Below are positions 46,971-59,389 of a stretch of 64,000 bases of DNA, piece by piece. The notes under the pieces are model-generated. The model was not told the DNA's origin. It saw nothing but the letters and a program-made list of their open reading frames with translations, and ran no database searches. The stretch covers positions 106,719 to 170,718 of the forward strand of contig KL197747.1 of assembly GCA_000697665.1 (NCBI GenBank), in the 5' to 3' direction. The stretch's first letter is position 1, and every line of letters begins with the position of its first letter. A program made the position numbers and the translations under genes. Origin of the DNA: Jaapia argillacea MUCL 33604 (Eukaryota > Basidiomycota > Agaricomycetes > Jaapiales > Jaapiaceae).

Positions 46971-48219
46971 ATGACTACCTCTCTGGATCTACTGAAACAA
47001 ACTGGAACGGTCATTGTCACCGATTCAGGGGACTTTGAATGTACGCCCGTCGCCTCTGTTCGTCTCGTAGAGCGAAAGGAGCTCACATATAACCTTTGTT
47101 CATCAGCCATCGATCAATATAAGCCTCAAGATGCAACGACAAATCCCTCCCTGCTGTTATCAGCTGCGAACAAGCCGCAATACAAGCGGCTCGTCGACGC
47201 TGCTATAAAATATGCTCAAGAAAAGGGCGGAAGTCTTGAGGAGCAATCCAGCCTCGCTCTTGACAAACTGGTGCGTCCTAACGATCTGTATATATTCTTC
47301 GTATCTCTGGTGCTGAGTTTGTGGATTGGCAGCTTGTTGAGTTTGGTAGAGAGATTTTGAACATTATCCCTGGTCGTGTATCGACAGAGCTGGATGCTCG
47401 TCTATCCTTCGACAAGGAAGGGAGCAAGCGAAAGGTAAAAATCCGAATCACTTGTTACCTTCATACACTTGTTCTCGTCTTATCGCCACCCTGCTCGTAG
47501 GCTCGCCACATCATCCAACTCTACGAATCCCTTGGCATCCCCAAAGAGCGCATTCTAATCAAGATCGCTTCGACATGGGAAGGTATCCAAGCAGGCCGCG
47601 ATCTCGAAAAGGAGGGTATTCACGTCAACATGACCCTCATGTTTGGTTTTGTCCAAGCCGTTGCATGTGCTGAAGCGGGAGTGACATTGATCTCACCATT
47701 CGTCGGCCGGGTACGCTTTATCTCCCCCTCCAGCACCATCGTGTACTCACTCATACTGTTTGTGATGTCTGGTAGATACTGGACTGGTACAAGCAGCACA
47801 AGCCAGGACCTTCATACGAAGGCGACGAAGACCCAGGTGTCCAATCCGTTCGAACCATCTTCGAATACTACAAACAACACGATTACAAAACAATCGTCAT
47901 GGGCGCTTCATTCCGCAACATTGGTGAAATCAAAGCTTTGGCGGGTGTCGATTTCCTCACCGTCTCTCCCTCCCTTCTCGAAGTACTGAAGAACCAAAAC
48001 GAGGCTGTTCCGAAAAAGTTGGATGCAGAGGCGGCGAAGCGTGGTAAGGCGATGGAGAAGAAGAGTTTCGTGGATAATGAGCCGGAGTTTAGGTGGGAGT
48101 TGTTGCATGATGCTATGGCGTTTGATAAGTTGCATGAGGGGATTAAGAAGTTTGCGGATGATGGGGAGAAGTTGAAGGGCATTTTGATGGAGAAGTTGAA
48201 GGCGGCGGGAAGCAAGTAG
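46971..48219 (+). CDS. TAL1: Transaldolase
   Basis: Transfers a dihydroxyacetone unit between sugar phosphates in the non-oxidative pentose phosphate pathway (cytosol). It starts [20 protein letters not shown] at 46,971. The first intron falls inside FES (GAA T), giving [20 protein letters not shown] after splicing. Further exons read [55 protein letters not shown] then [12 protein letters not shown] (Schiff-base lysine in the KIAST motif), [33 protein letters not shown] and [20 protein letters not shown]. It ends at 48,219. Length and motifs are normal for the family. The duplicate promoter at 59 kb carries only the first 8 bases of the coding region. Confidence 0.96.
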
Positions 48220-48647
48220 GTCAGGGCGTTCAAGTTATGGTCTCAGGTGGATCCGCTTGTACTATCTTTCCCTTTGCGCATGTAGCCATAAGGTTTCTTT
48301 GCTCTCGGGTGGATCCGCAAAGTAAGCTATTGAAAGTGCAAGTCATTGGTTGGCGTCTGACTGGGCGGATTTGCAGTACATCGACACAGAAGCCACCCAC
48401 CGCGGCCGTCCGCGTTTTGAGAGTCCCAGAGAATAAAATACAATCATACGAGACACCAAGATACGACTACGATTGAGCGACGATAAATATTATACAAGCA
48501 GTGTCATCAGCAGCACAACTGTTTTTGTAATGGGGGGTGAGTATAAATTGTAGCCAAATGCAAAGGTCCATCAAGCCGACCAAACAATAATCAAGAAATA
48601 AAACCAAAATATCACCAATAGCAAAAACCGTCCATCGGTCAAAACGT

Positions 48648-50711
48648 TCATCGTCGCTGAGGCCTAGGTCCATAAGGGTTAGGCAACCCGCCACCACCAC
48701 CACCTCCACCACCACCTCCGGAATATCCGCGATTGGGAGCTAACATCGGGATCTCATCTTCGTTCCTATTCCCATATCCTTGGAACGCGTATGGTTGTTG
48801 ATTTGGGGGTATGGAACCCCATGAAGGTTCCCTCTGAGGGAAGGGCGGTCGTGAGACTGTGTTGACGGGTGAGTAAGTTGGTTGTTGGTCTGCGAAGAGG
48901 TATGTCGAGCTTCGGGATTTGGAAGGGTCGGGGGTGGGTGAGGCGTCCCATTGTTGTTGTGGTGGGATGGAATCTGTTAAAGAGGCGACGAGACACGAGA
49001 GGGGTTAGAGTTGTGTGGTAAGGTGGGGAGGGAAAGAAAGACGGACTGGAGTATTTCCTGTCGCCCGCGTCTTGTCGCCATCCGGCAAATGCGACCAGCA
49101 TACCAAAGATGAGACCGAACAATGCAGCGTTATTTCCTAGGATCATAGCAACCATACTGGGTAGCGATTTCCATTCCTCGCTCGTGACCGTACACAAATA
49201 CGAACTCTCCAACCCTCTCGCATTGACATCGTTCGACGCAATATCCTTAAATCAATCAACGTCAACACACACCACACAAGCAACCGAACAAAGAGTGTAC
49301 GCACCAAGATCAAATTCAGGGTACTTAACGAATAATTCCTCATATTCGTCCACACAGCCGGCTCCGTAAACCCAATCTGACTATTCAACAATTGTGTCTG
49401 CAACCTAACCCCTCCAACTCCATTCAAATTCAACACCATACCCGAAGTCAAGTTATCCTCAACAGTAGCTTCAAAAGCACCTCCTATATCCAACATACTG
49501 TCATTCGCCCCTGGGACATCCGAGCGCAACACAATAGGATGTGTAGCCCCGAACCCGCTGTTCTCCGTTCCGGTTGATGGAGTTGGGTTGGGGAGGTAGT
49601 CGATACCGTCTAACCAGATTGATAAGTCGTATGAGGCGGAGGGTGTTATGGAGGTGTCGTTAGGCGGTGGGCCACCTTGTTGGCCGTATGGAGGGAATCG
49701 GATTTGGGGGATGACTCCACTTGCGAAGTTCAATCTAAGGGGGGTTGGAGTGAGAAACGCGATGGAGACGGAGGGACTGTGGAGTGGTGACTGACTGGGG
49801 GAGGAACGCTGCTATTCCGTAGATCTTGTTTTGGACTGCTCCTTGGGCTGTGGTTGACCATCCGGGGAATGAATCTGCGAGGGGGAGTGAGGGTCGATGA
49901 GCATTAGTGGTTTGATAAGTGATCAGAGACGTACCCCTGGTAATGTCGAAGTTTGCACACATTTGGACGATGGTGTCCGGTTTGCCAGAAGGTGCCAAGG
50001 TGGTTATGGCTTTTAACGTCGGTACGGTCGCTTCGGCGCAAACCTCATATTGATAAGATTGACCAGCAAAGTAGTATAGTAACGAGACGAATGTGATCTA
50101 GTATATGCAGTTTGATGAGTAAGATTCTGAGGTATGGGGGTGGGGGAGGGGACTGACGTTCGATACTAGGGGTGCTCCTCCATACAAGAATGATTTGCCT
50201 TGCCCTCCTGGAGCGGTGGTGTTGGTTACTGCCCATCGGAAATTACCCGATGGTGACGTGTATAGGGTGTCTCCGACGCTGATCGTACGAGCTGTACAAG
50301 CGGTGGTGGATGATGAGGAGAAAGTGTCCATCAATATGGAGCTGTAGACTTTGCTCTTTCCTTGCGTGAGGATGTTCTAGAATGTCCAAGGGCGATGGTG
50401 TTAGTATCTAAGGGCAGACTGTTGTCGATGATGGTTGGTTACGCACCCATAGCGTCAGACTTGAATACAGTAGAATCTGTTGGATGATCAGCAGCTCTCC
50501 AGGAGTTCGCGGTCAAGGGTTTGGACTGACCGCAGCAAACGCTAACAACGCAACCGTCCTCTTCTGTCTGAATCCCTTCGACACAGGATACCTAGCAACA
50601 CATAGGGTGTTCAGCACGACCTCCTCCTTCGTTGGGCTGTGCACAGACTCACGATGAAAATGGCAACACCCCCGCCATTCGCCAGAAAACCCCAGTTCGT
50701 TCGGAAGCCAT
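48648..50711 (-). CDS. Membrane glycoprotein of unknown function, basidiomycete-specific type
   Basis: It starts MASERTGVFWRMAG at 50,711. Short exons give an N-terminal hydrophobic segment (RTVALLAFAAILLYSSLTLW), an extracellular-looking domain with many Asn-X-Ser/Thr sites (WAVTNTTAPGGQGKSFLYGG; FPGWSTTAQGAVQNKIYGIA; ASYDLSIWLDGIDYLPNPTP; SMLDIGGAFEATVEDNLTSG), a membrane span (MVAMILGNNAALFGLIFGML) and a cytoplasmic tail rich in Pro/Gln and Gly (RGYSGGGGGGGG). It ends at 48,648. No catalytic motif recognised. Exons are linked by several 50-70 nt introns. Tail-to-tail with transaldolase. Confidence 0.7.
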
Positions 50712-51401
50712 AGTTCAAAAATACGCCAGGGCAGTGATGGTGGAAGGGAAGAGATGTCTACGTTTGCGAACAGTTCATTTTTATCGTGGCGGGCGCTAAG
50801 TGCAGCAGTTAATGGTTACTGAATCAGCTGAGGTGTCCGGGGATAGGCAGCTAAATGTCGTAAGCCGGGGCTGTGAATGAACGTGTTCCTTGGCAACTCC
50901 CCTCCGGTGTTCACCCATCATTGGCCTCGAGGCTCGCCTAGATAATACCGGAGCCCTCGTATCCTTTCCCCTGAACCGCCTCCATGGTTTTGGTCTCCGG
51001 TTTTTGTCAAATTGTCTCGGAGGTGAAGCGCCCAACGTCAGTTTCAGTTTACGCAGAACCGCCATCCGATCGGGAGCCCCTGCACAGCAAACGGGACAAC
51101 TCTAGCTCTCATCTTCAAGTCAGCCCAAGGATAAATATGCAGGAGCACCGTTGGTGGTCGTGTGAGGACCTCATGTCCTTCGCTAGCCTTAGTTCTCGCT
51201 GGTCGTATGCCCTCGTGACTCGGCGTCTTGTCCCTTTGTCTTGAAACGGGTCTCAGATCTAATTGTGCCTCCTTTCTACTCAACCGGCTACAAATATGGA
51301 CAGCCCCTCGTCCTTCTCTTTCCTTCGTTCCATCACCGCCCCGCCAAGGCTCCTCTGAATCATCCCCACTCTCCTGAGACGTATTGACTACGATCTCCAC
51401 A

Positions 51402-52018
51402 ATGCGCACCAATATCGAACGCGTCATCTCCTCCCTCCTCCAAAATGGTAAACCCATCACCCTCTCCACCACTTTCCCCGCCTACATGTCTATGGCGGGG
51501 TTCGGCACGACCCTCTGCGCTGAAGCCCTCGTGGCCTTCGAACATGCAATGGATAAACATCCTGCAAAGACCAACGCCGCTCGGGCTGTCTACGCGGAGG
51601 AAATTCGGCAATTAAAGAAGGAGTACTTTCTTGATAAGTTGGGGTGCTCCGATGGTTATGATGGGGAGATGTTGGTGGCTTGTCTTGGGTCTGACCGCCC
51701 GGGTGATGTTCCGTATGCGGGGGGTTATGGATATGGAGGATTGAGCATGTCGAAAGAGGAGTTTATGCGGCATACTGGGTTGAGTGAAGAGGATTGGGAG
51801 GAGATCACGGTTTCAGAAGAATCCCGACCGCCCTCTGCAAAGAAGCGTTTTCGTATGTACTCCTCGTTTTCATTCCTTTGGGTCCTCTCGTCGCTGACCG
51901 TCTCATCTGTGTAGGAAAAACTAAGAAAACGAAGCGACGTCGACCGAAATCAATAGATAGCTCTTCGTCGAGCGACTGTGATCCGTATGGTCCATCGACA
52001 AGTTCTTTCCTTCTTTAG
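51402..52018 (+). CDS. Small hypothetical protein
   Basis: It starts MRTNIERVISSLLQNGKPIT at 51,402. A helical N-terminal half (FEHAMDKHPAKTNAARAVYA, EEIRQLKKEYFLDKL) leads to an acidic segment (SKEEFMRHTGLSEEDWEEIT). A single intron (GTATGTACTC to TGTGTAG, about 60 nt) precedes a basic tail (KTKKTKRRRPKS) and a Ser-rich end at 52,018. The basic tail could act as a nuclear localisation signal. No family recognised. Confidence 0.6.
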
Positions 52019-52019
52019 T

Positions 52020-52640
52020 CGCCCCCCAATACGTTCTCGATCCACCATTCTCTGCTATCCTACGCAGCTACGCTTATGGCTTTGCCATGTACTTTATGTG
52101 TAGTATGTACTATCGTGTATGTATCGATAATTCTTCGCACTATGATCAACTTACTGTATGTTTTGACGCACTTCATCCGAAACCTCGCCGGAGTTGTGAG
52201 GCACACGTCAAGTCTCGAAAGCTTCGCGATCCTCCCTTGGCGGTGTCGTTCACCAAAGTCCACTTGTAGATGCATGGAGAATGCCCCCACCTGGTCAGGT
52301 GCACCGAATATATGCGACACCCTTACAGTACTCACAATAAGCCCTTCCTCCACCGCAGGTGGTCTGGGTCCCCACAACTTGCTCACTCCCTGGGGTTATC
52401 CGTCACCCTTGACTTAGGAGAAGGCTATACCTCCGCAGATAAGTGCCGCCCGAGTCGAGTACTGATTTCATGGACGGGGCCAAGACTCGACCGATATAGT
52501 TGTCAAGATCGTTGAGAACTTCAATCGTAGTCATCGCACAATGAAACAGGAGAATGTCATCGTGCTGGTAGGATCAGTGTGGGCCACGTATCGACAGTCG
52601 ACAGGTAGTTCTCACATTCCGAGGCTCCAAAAGCCGGATA
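52020..52640. other. Intergenic region before the inverted duplicate
   Basis: No gene seen. Similarity to the flank of the first kinase copy (42,743-42,880) fades near 52,640, which marks this edge of the duplicated block. Confidence 0.5.
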
Positions 52641-52773
52641 CTTGGGTGTGACCAACTCTTCTAATACGTTTTGTTCTGAAGCATTTCAAACCTCACTTGA
52701 GCCAGGGTGTCGGAGAAAGTAGATTGGGTGAAGGTATCAGGTAGGAAGTAGACATATCAAGCCTTTACAAGAA

Positions 52774-55700
52774 TCAGCTGGGCGAAATAGCTCGGAGAGC
52801 TACCAGAGCAGTGGTCGCTCCCGCCCTATTGCGACGGTCCGCCTGCCAACATTCCATGGTCAAGTCCCACAGTCTAGAATCCATGCCTGTCGGAGCCCTT
52901 GACAGCTTCCACGGGAGGGCAGCATTGGCTTCCACAGCTTTTTTGATTTCTGCGGATAATTTCCCATCAGGCGTTGTGTGCCATGGGTTTTCCTTTGTGT
53001 AAAGCTAAGGAGTCAAAAGTGTCAGTGATCATAAGGACAGGAAGAATCAATGGGGGTGACAAACCTCCATAATCACACACCCAAAAGCCCACATATCTGT
53101 CGAAACGTCGTTGAAGGTGTATCGCCCTGGGCCATTGGAGACAAACATCTCTGGGGGCAGCCACCTCGCGTTTGTAAGATCTTGAGTGGTAGTGGCAAGG
53201 TTTTGACCGAAAGAGTTTACGTCTATTCGGATATTGGAGAGCCCAAAGTCGATGAGGCAACCACGGGCCTTCGGGTCAACCATAATGTTGGACTGATGAA
53301 CGAAAGAAGTTCAATAGACCGTACGACACGAAGTTTCGGCAACTACTCACTGCGCGCATATCGCAGTGAACGATCCCCATTTCGTTGTGGAGATAGTGCA
53401 ATGCATCGATGACGTCGCGTAACTGATATCAGAGTCAGTTGCCAACACTAGGCGACCGTGTCGCCCGACTTACCACAATGTTGATCATCTTCGGCGTCGT
53501 AGTTTTCGGGACGGCCCAATCTTTCGCGAGCGTCCCCTCGATGAAATTCGAAACCATGTACAAGGACTTATTAGCAAGCAAATCCGGGAGTTTGCCTGGC
53601 TCCTCCGAAAATAAACCGAGGAACTTCGCGATATGTGGATGGTCGGCTTGTTCCCAAACAATGGCCTCGCGGAGGATGCTCTGAATAAAAAGGTTGAGAC
53701 GAGCCTTGGACGACGTAAGAAGATAATCATCAACGTGCCTTCCGAAGATCGGTGCTCTTTACCAACTTTTTCAGAGCAACAGTATTAGCCTCCGAGTCGG
53801 AAGTAGCGCTCATTGTACCGCGATAGACTCTAGAGTATCCTCCCGGCTGACTTAGAGTACCTTCCGATAGTGTTATGTCATTAGGGCCCTTGACCTCCCA
53901 TATTTTGGGAAAGTCATTCCACGACTTGCATAAACGCCGCAACAGACGAATGGTTCGACGGCGGAATTGAAATATCGAATGAAATTCGGGGTTGCGATTC
54001 TCGCCATCCGTGGGTAATAGCCGCAGTACCTGTTTAGCCTTCGTCAGTACCTTCATCGCCCTCGAAAACGTTCAACCAACCTTTCGAAGGGTGGAAATCC
54101 ACAGGCTGGAATCCTCAAGCAGGAGCGGAAGATTCGCGTAGGGCACAGGAGAATTGAGCAGAGCAGCTAACCAGATGAGATTTCTGGTGAATTCCCTCAA
54201 CTTCTCGCCTGCGGGACAAGGGATCGGGTCCATATTGGGCCAATCACGATTAAGGGTGTTGAAACCGAGTTTGTCTTGACACATATGGATTGCATGCTGC
54301 TCGCATACGGACAACCGCTTGGCTTTTGAGTTGTATTCGGGGAGCACTTTGCTAGTTTTAGTGACCCAAGCATGGAAATTCTTCTGGAGTTCCTTATCGT
54401 GAGCTTTCTTCTCCTTTTCGACGAATGTGTCGGGCGCAATGCGGCAGCCTGGTTTGAGGAGATCATGGATGCCCCAGCTGGCATCTTCTGAAAGGCGGAC
54501 CTACGACGACAAAAACTCTGAGAATACTGACGTTGGTGGCAGAACTTTAACCAGTGATGCTTACTTGAAATCGTACGCCGCTTTCATTTTTGATGCTGCT
54601 TCCTTTCGCGATTCTCTTTCCTTTTTCAATGCTGCGATTCGAAAGATCCGAAAGATAGTCGTAGATGGCGCCATAGTCCTTCACTGTCACCTTGAGTACC
54701 CTGGTGACATGTTTCATTGCAGAATCCTTTAGCCCGTCGGTGAAGAGGGTGGCTTTCCCCTGCTCGATGACCAAATAGGACCTCCACTTTGGCTCGTATG
54801 GAAGGAAGAGAAGATGGGCTAGAATGATCGCATTAATAAAATTAGGTGGTCCAGAAGTGGGGGTATCACCTATTGCCAACGGATGTGCCACCAAGAGCAT
54901 CTCAATATCATCGTGCTTGAGCGTCGCTTGCTGGGTGGATATTCTATGCATGGCATCTGAAAACAGCGGCGTCAAAAAAGGGCCAAAACCTCACGTGACG
55001 AACACGTACACGCAACTTTGGTATGGAATATCACTGCACTGGGCGGCATTTCCAAACGTTGTTCGAGTGGAGTGTCCAACAAATCGTTTCCTTGAAGCGT
55101 GAGGCGAACAGTTTCTCGCACGCTAGCCTTACATGCTTTACGCAAACGCTCAGAGAGGGTCCAGGAGATCGCCCAGCGATCGGCTCCGACAGTACCGTTG
55201 CGTTTCTAGTCGACATATGAGGAAAGTAAAACGTATGAGGGGAGAAGCCTCACCTTTAACCACTCCAGCCAGCCATTTTCGAAGTTTCGGTCAGTGATCT
55301 CCACTATTTGCCAGCCGATTTGCATCGCCGTCTGCTGTAGCTTGGCGTCAAGCTTGTCCCTGACCAACAAGTAACCCTGATAATTGGCCACTCTCGTGAG
55401 TATACCAATACCCTCTCCAATACCGCCTTTGAATCTGGTCCAATCTCAACGAAGGAGCCAAAGATACTCAGCAATGTATTGCACTCACCCGGAAATCTTT
55501 TCCAAGGACTTCTCGCGATCAAGCAACTCAAGGGATCCGTGGCCTCCCCCGTTCGTAACGATGCTGAAACTAGAGTTTGAGTCATACGATTGGACCATTC
55601 GAGTGCATGACATACAACCAATGGACCCGCCTGTCGTCGCCATCTCTAGGTCCGTGCTGGCGCGTAGATTTGGCTCTGTCCCTAGGTTCGTCTCGGCCCG

Positions 55701-55837
55701 CCAATTTTTCCTCTCTCATCTCTCTGAATATCCTCTTGGTCCCAGAGTTACCGCGATGAGCCCAGCGTCAGAAGTGCGCAAAGCTGAGGACTTACCTGTC
55801 TGTCCCAATCTGTCTGGATTGCTGTGGATAAATTCAT
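52774..55837 (-). pseudogene. Protein kinase, cluster copy 2 (N-terminus damaged)
   Basis: It starts MNLSTAIQTDWDRQ at 55,837 and follows copy 1 exon by exon. Kinase motifs are intact where read: GGYSRVYRGTM, VALKKL, DFGLSNIRIDVNSFGQ, LPPEMF, DMWAFGCVIMEV, and RRNRAGATTALVAL before the stop at 52,774. Near 55,600 the exon lacks one base relative to copy 1 (TGTC-ATGCAC against TGTCTATGCAC) and is one base shorter again within the next 40 bp, so the N-terminal frame breaks at a TGA soon after LYVMHSNG. A product would need a downstream start. The acidic repeat of copy 1 is absent. Probably a pseudogene, but the kinase-coding exons remain open. Confidence 0.75.
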
Positions 55838-56655
55838 CTCGGGTTGTTCGATTGTGGTGGGTATCAGCCTCCCAGCTGGAAGGATTGCTTTATATCACGG
55901 AGAGGACAAAAGAGCAGAAAACCGCGGAAGAAATCAACGCCGATTGACGACTCGCGAGTTCTCCGCGAATACGACGGATCTCAGCGAGCATCGATATGAT
56001 GAAGCAGATTCATTGTTGAATCGTAGGATAAACGCCTACCATTGTATTATGTGGTGCGTGGATACTTTGTTGTTCTAACTTAGCCGCCATCAGGGCGTGT
56101 ATCATGTCTATCAAAGTAAAACGAACAACGTATCGATTGGTGTGCGAAAGACAGCCGATGAAAGATGCAGGTATTGTGGGCGCCAGTAACACCAGATCCG
56201 TGCAGAAACCCAAGCATGTCACCAGGACTAAGTCAGGACACAAATGAACTTGACACGCGAACAAAAAGGCCAGATAGCTGCCTCCCACACGACTGCCTTA
56301 TTGTGAGACAACGAGGCACAGATTGTTGAAAGAAAGTAGCACAAAAGCTGTACATGATGGCGGGACCCTTGTACTCGAGTTGTTGACGGCCATCTAGTTC
56401 GCCATTCTTCGTGATGCAGTATGGTTCCTGGCATGAAAACAAGGTGGGTGGTTTGCATCGCGAAAAGGAAGAAAGGGTGTCCAGTCACATGTTCAACTTG
56501 GTCGTGTTCATTGTGATTGGTGCTGATTGGTGTGGTACATGTGACCAGTGTGACTGGCCTGGTTCCCCGCAACCGTTCACCAGCGGCCAGCCTACTTGAT
56601 TTCTGCACACGATTGTAGGATCTCTACTCCTGGATATACATCCTTGATATTTGAG

Positions 56656-58232
56656 ATGAGCTCCCTCAAACCGGGTCGTTCTTTGTCTCAGCTACCTGGC
56701 GATATTATTCTTGAGATCCTCAGGAATGTGGACCTTGAGGATGTCTTATCCTTGCTAGTGGTGCGATATGATAGATCACGGCTCAATCATGATTTTGGCT
56801 TAGGGAACAAATTAATTCTTCAGACCTGCCGAAACTTTTACTGTATACGAGAAACGCGCTCTCTGTGGCTTCGCTTACTGAAGCGAATGGATCGTCGTCA
56901 TCCCCTACCTTGTTCCTTCGACGAAGACTTGACAAAAATGGACCTACAGAGTCTCATTGCAACTACGATGCGCGCTCGCAGACTACGAAATAACTGGGCC
57001 CGAGATGAACCCCAACCCATCGGCCCAATACGTTCGCATCGTTTCAACCAGGATATGGACGTGTTGGGAATTATCCCTGGAGCAGATCTTGTACTGCTAC
57101 ATGTCAGGGGAACAGGTGCTGCCTCCCTCTGGGATATTTCAGCCATGAAACTTGTGGCTTCGATACATATCGGATGCACAATCCTCCTCTATTCAGATGT
57201 TCACTTTGAACGTGGAAGATACTTGATTGGCTTCGAAAGTTCGGACGAGCCTGATTTTGACCCTGACGAGAATGGGTAAGTCATGCGGTCCGCTTTTCAC
57301 TTCGCTGAGAGGCTAATCTTAATAACCAGACCTACTGTTATCCGAGTTTTGGAGGTGAAGCACGGCTCTGCTCAACAACCATCTCTCCACGAGATCTTTC
57401 ATGCACCCGTCACTATCCCCTTTCCGCGATGCCTTTTCCTCGATAGCCGCCACATTGGTGTTTTGGGTGACCGGACAGAAGAAGCGTATCGCGTGTGCAT
57501 CTACGATCTGATATCGGATTCAAAAGTCTCATCCCAGCTACAACATGTGCTCCCCTCGGTACGTCACTGCCCGCCCCCCACTCACTTGACATCTAATTAA
57601 TCACTTGCGTCGTCAAGGACGCGGAGTCGGGCCTCCAAGCCTCGATTATTGGCGATTACCTGTATCTCATGGCGGAGGAGGAGCAACAACTCTGCATTTG
57701 TCACTATGCCATACGAGACCTCCTTTCCTCTGGTGTCAACCCGCCTCCCACCGTAATGGATGGCAATTTTACCAAAACATCGAGCGTAGGATGCTTTCAT
57801 AATTCTGGCCTACATTCGCGAGGTGTAATCGCCGTCTCCGTATCCTTCCGTAATGCTGGGATGATCGTTCGGTTCTGGCCCACATCCAGTACAAACAACC
57901 CTCACCTCGAGCTCACCTTCACGAATGCCGTCGAGAAAATCCTTCCGCATTCCGTCATTTCCAACCCCTACGATTTCGAACTCATCGGCATGGGCAATTG
58001 TGCCAATGACATACTGATCGCGACAAAGGATCAACGTCCTCGGCATCGCTCGCGCCCAACCCTTCATCTTGTACGCTTCGACCCTGATGCCCGCACCACA
58101 CGTGCGGTGCCCCTGGCGCTGCCGTCTGATATCCATCTTGATGAAATTATGTCGGTTCATTTGGAGGAATTCAAGGGTCGCCTGATTCTTCTCGACAAGT
58201 CTTGGACTCTGTGGGTCATCTCGTATTCTTAG
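56656..58232 (+). CDS. F-box protein, cluster copy 2
   Basis: It starts MSSLKPGRSLSQLPGDIILE at 56,656. Exons are 56,656-56,760, 56,824-57,275, 57,330-57,558 and 57,618-58,232, all phase-consistent. The F-box continues across intron 1 (DVLSLLV then TCRNFYCIRETRSLWLRLLK). The C-terminal part looks like a beta-propeller (VLLHVRGTGAASLWDISAMK, LDSRHIGVLGDRTEEAYRVC, GVIAVSVSFRNAGMIVRFWP), ending DKSWTLWVISYS. It is intact and very similar to copy 1. It is divergent from kinase copy 2 across an 820-bp intergenic region, as in the first cluster. A likely SCF adaptor with unknown substrate. Confidence 0.85.
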
Positions 58233-58560
58233 GCCATAGTATTTTCCTGTCTTCTCTCAGGACTGTTCAAACCAAAGTAGGATGTAATGAGGAAACTGCT
58301 GCTTCACTGGATAGACATGATATTGTCGAAATTGTGGTGCAATCGAAGAACCTCTAGTGTGCCTATCAGTATGTGTGTTTTCGCCTGATGTTCGCCATGG
58401 TCAACTACTGGAGTACCCGAGTGCGCATTCAAACGGTTGAGTTTGTGGATTTACAGGGTCGTGCAATTTCACCCAATGTCGAAGTGTCACAATAAAAGGG
58501 GTAGGGGAGCTACGTCCGATTGTCATTCGTTTATATAGACGGTATATTGGAACTTGGAAG

Positions 58561-58923
58561 CTACGCTGGAAAAAAATCCGAACCGGCGTCGGATGGCTTC
58601 AGCTGGACTTCTCCCAGACGCCGTCGAATCCATGTCTCCATATTCCAATTCCATCTCCTAAACTTGGCAGGAAAACCTTCCCTCCATCCCTTATCTTCGT
58701 TATTCAAATCCTTCCCAATCGCAGCCCTAGGTTTATCCTTCCATATCCGCCAGAACATGACCAACGTCCAGGCCAGTTCCCAGCAACGACTGAGCAACGC
58801 GACCAGAAGATAAGGCGCTGACGGCGACTGTAGAACATAAGATCGACCATAGAAGGCAAGCTATCGGCAAGGCTAGAAAGCAAGAAAGGACCATGAGGCC
58901 ATGCTCCTGGCTAACACTGTCCA
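58561..58923 (-). pseudogene. 3' fragment of the WW-like membrane gene at the duplication join
   Basis: The - strand from 58,923 reads TGGACAGTGTTAGCCAGGAG, matching 34,117 onward (TGGACAGCGTTAGCGAGGAG), through LPIACLLWSILCSTVAVSAL to a charged tail (KDLNNEDKGWREGFPAKF). The 3' end and downstream flank resemble the relic at 36,735-36,960 more than the full gene. A deletion of about 26 bp near 58,785 breaks the original frame. Confidence 0.75.
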
Positions 58924-58966
58924 CCCGGAAGTAGTCATGTTTTGGACGGGCGAGATGTTGGGTCAT
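58733..58966 (-). CDS. Chimeric ORF: transaldolase leader fused to membrane-span fragment
   Basis: The ATG at 58,966 is the counterpart of the upstream ATG in the transaldolase leader (46,943). From it runs an uninterrupted 77-codon frame: [15 protein letters not shown] from the former leader and filler, then DSVSQEHGLMVLSCFLALPI and CLLWSILCSTVAVSAL from the membrane gene, ending HVLADMEG. It has one strong membrane span. About 370 bp of the transaldolase promoter region lie upstream. The frame from the old transaldolase ATG closes after 21 codons. Whether it is expressed is unknown. Confidence 0.4.
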   Translation of the reverse strand: MTQHLARPKHDYFRVDSVSQEHGLMVLSCFLALPIACLLWSILCSTVAVSALSSGRVAQSLLGTGLDVGHVLADMEG

Positions 58967-59389
58967 CGAGGCAAGACCTTGAGGTTCTTTATGATGCACT
59001 GGACGAGGTGATGGTGTGACGATGTCAGGACTCTGCGAAGGCAGGAACCAACGCCAAAGCCAACTTTGCTGACCCGTGGCTAAGGCGTGAACGTTTGAAT
59101 ATACCCGCCACTTGTAGGACAGTAAAACCGACTGGGACCGTGAAAGTAACCTATGGAAATCCAGGCTGAAATTGCAGGCAACGAGGTGGGATGTCAGGAT
59201 GTTTCTGAATGACCCAAGAACGCCGGCCCGGCCTCGCCGTGTACTTCGACCGACATCGAGGAGTGGCTGTTTGCTCGACCTCTACTTACCTGACACGCTT
59301 AGGGTAAGTGACGGGGGCTAACTTAATCGCTGGTGAGTACCAATTTGGCGTCCTCGCACTGCCCATTGCTGTACACCACAACTCTCATC
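58931..59389 (-). promoter_or_regulatory. Duplicated ULD/transaldolase promoter
   Basis: The - strand matches 46,520-46,978 through GAGTCCTGACATC, CCTCGATGACCCAACATCTC and GCCCGTCCAAAACATGACTAC, then stops matching at transaldolase codon 3. It still serves the ULD gene on + and now faces the chimeric membrane fragment on -. Confidence 0.75.
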
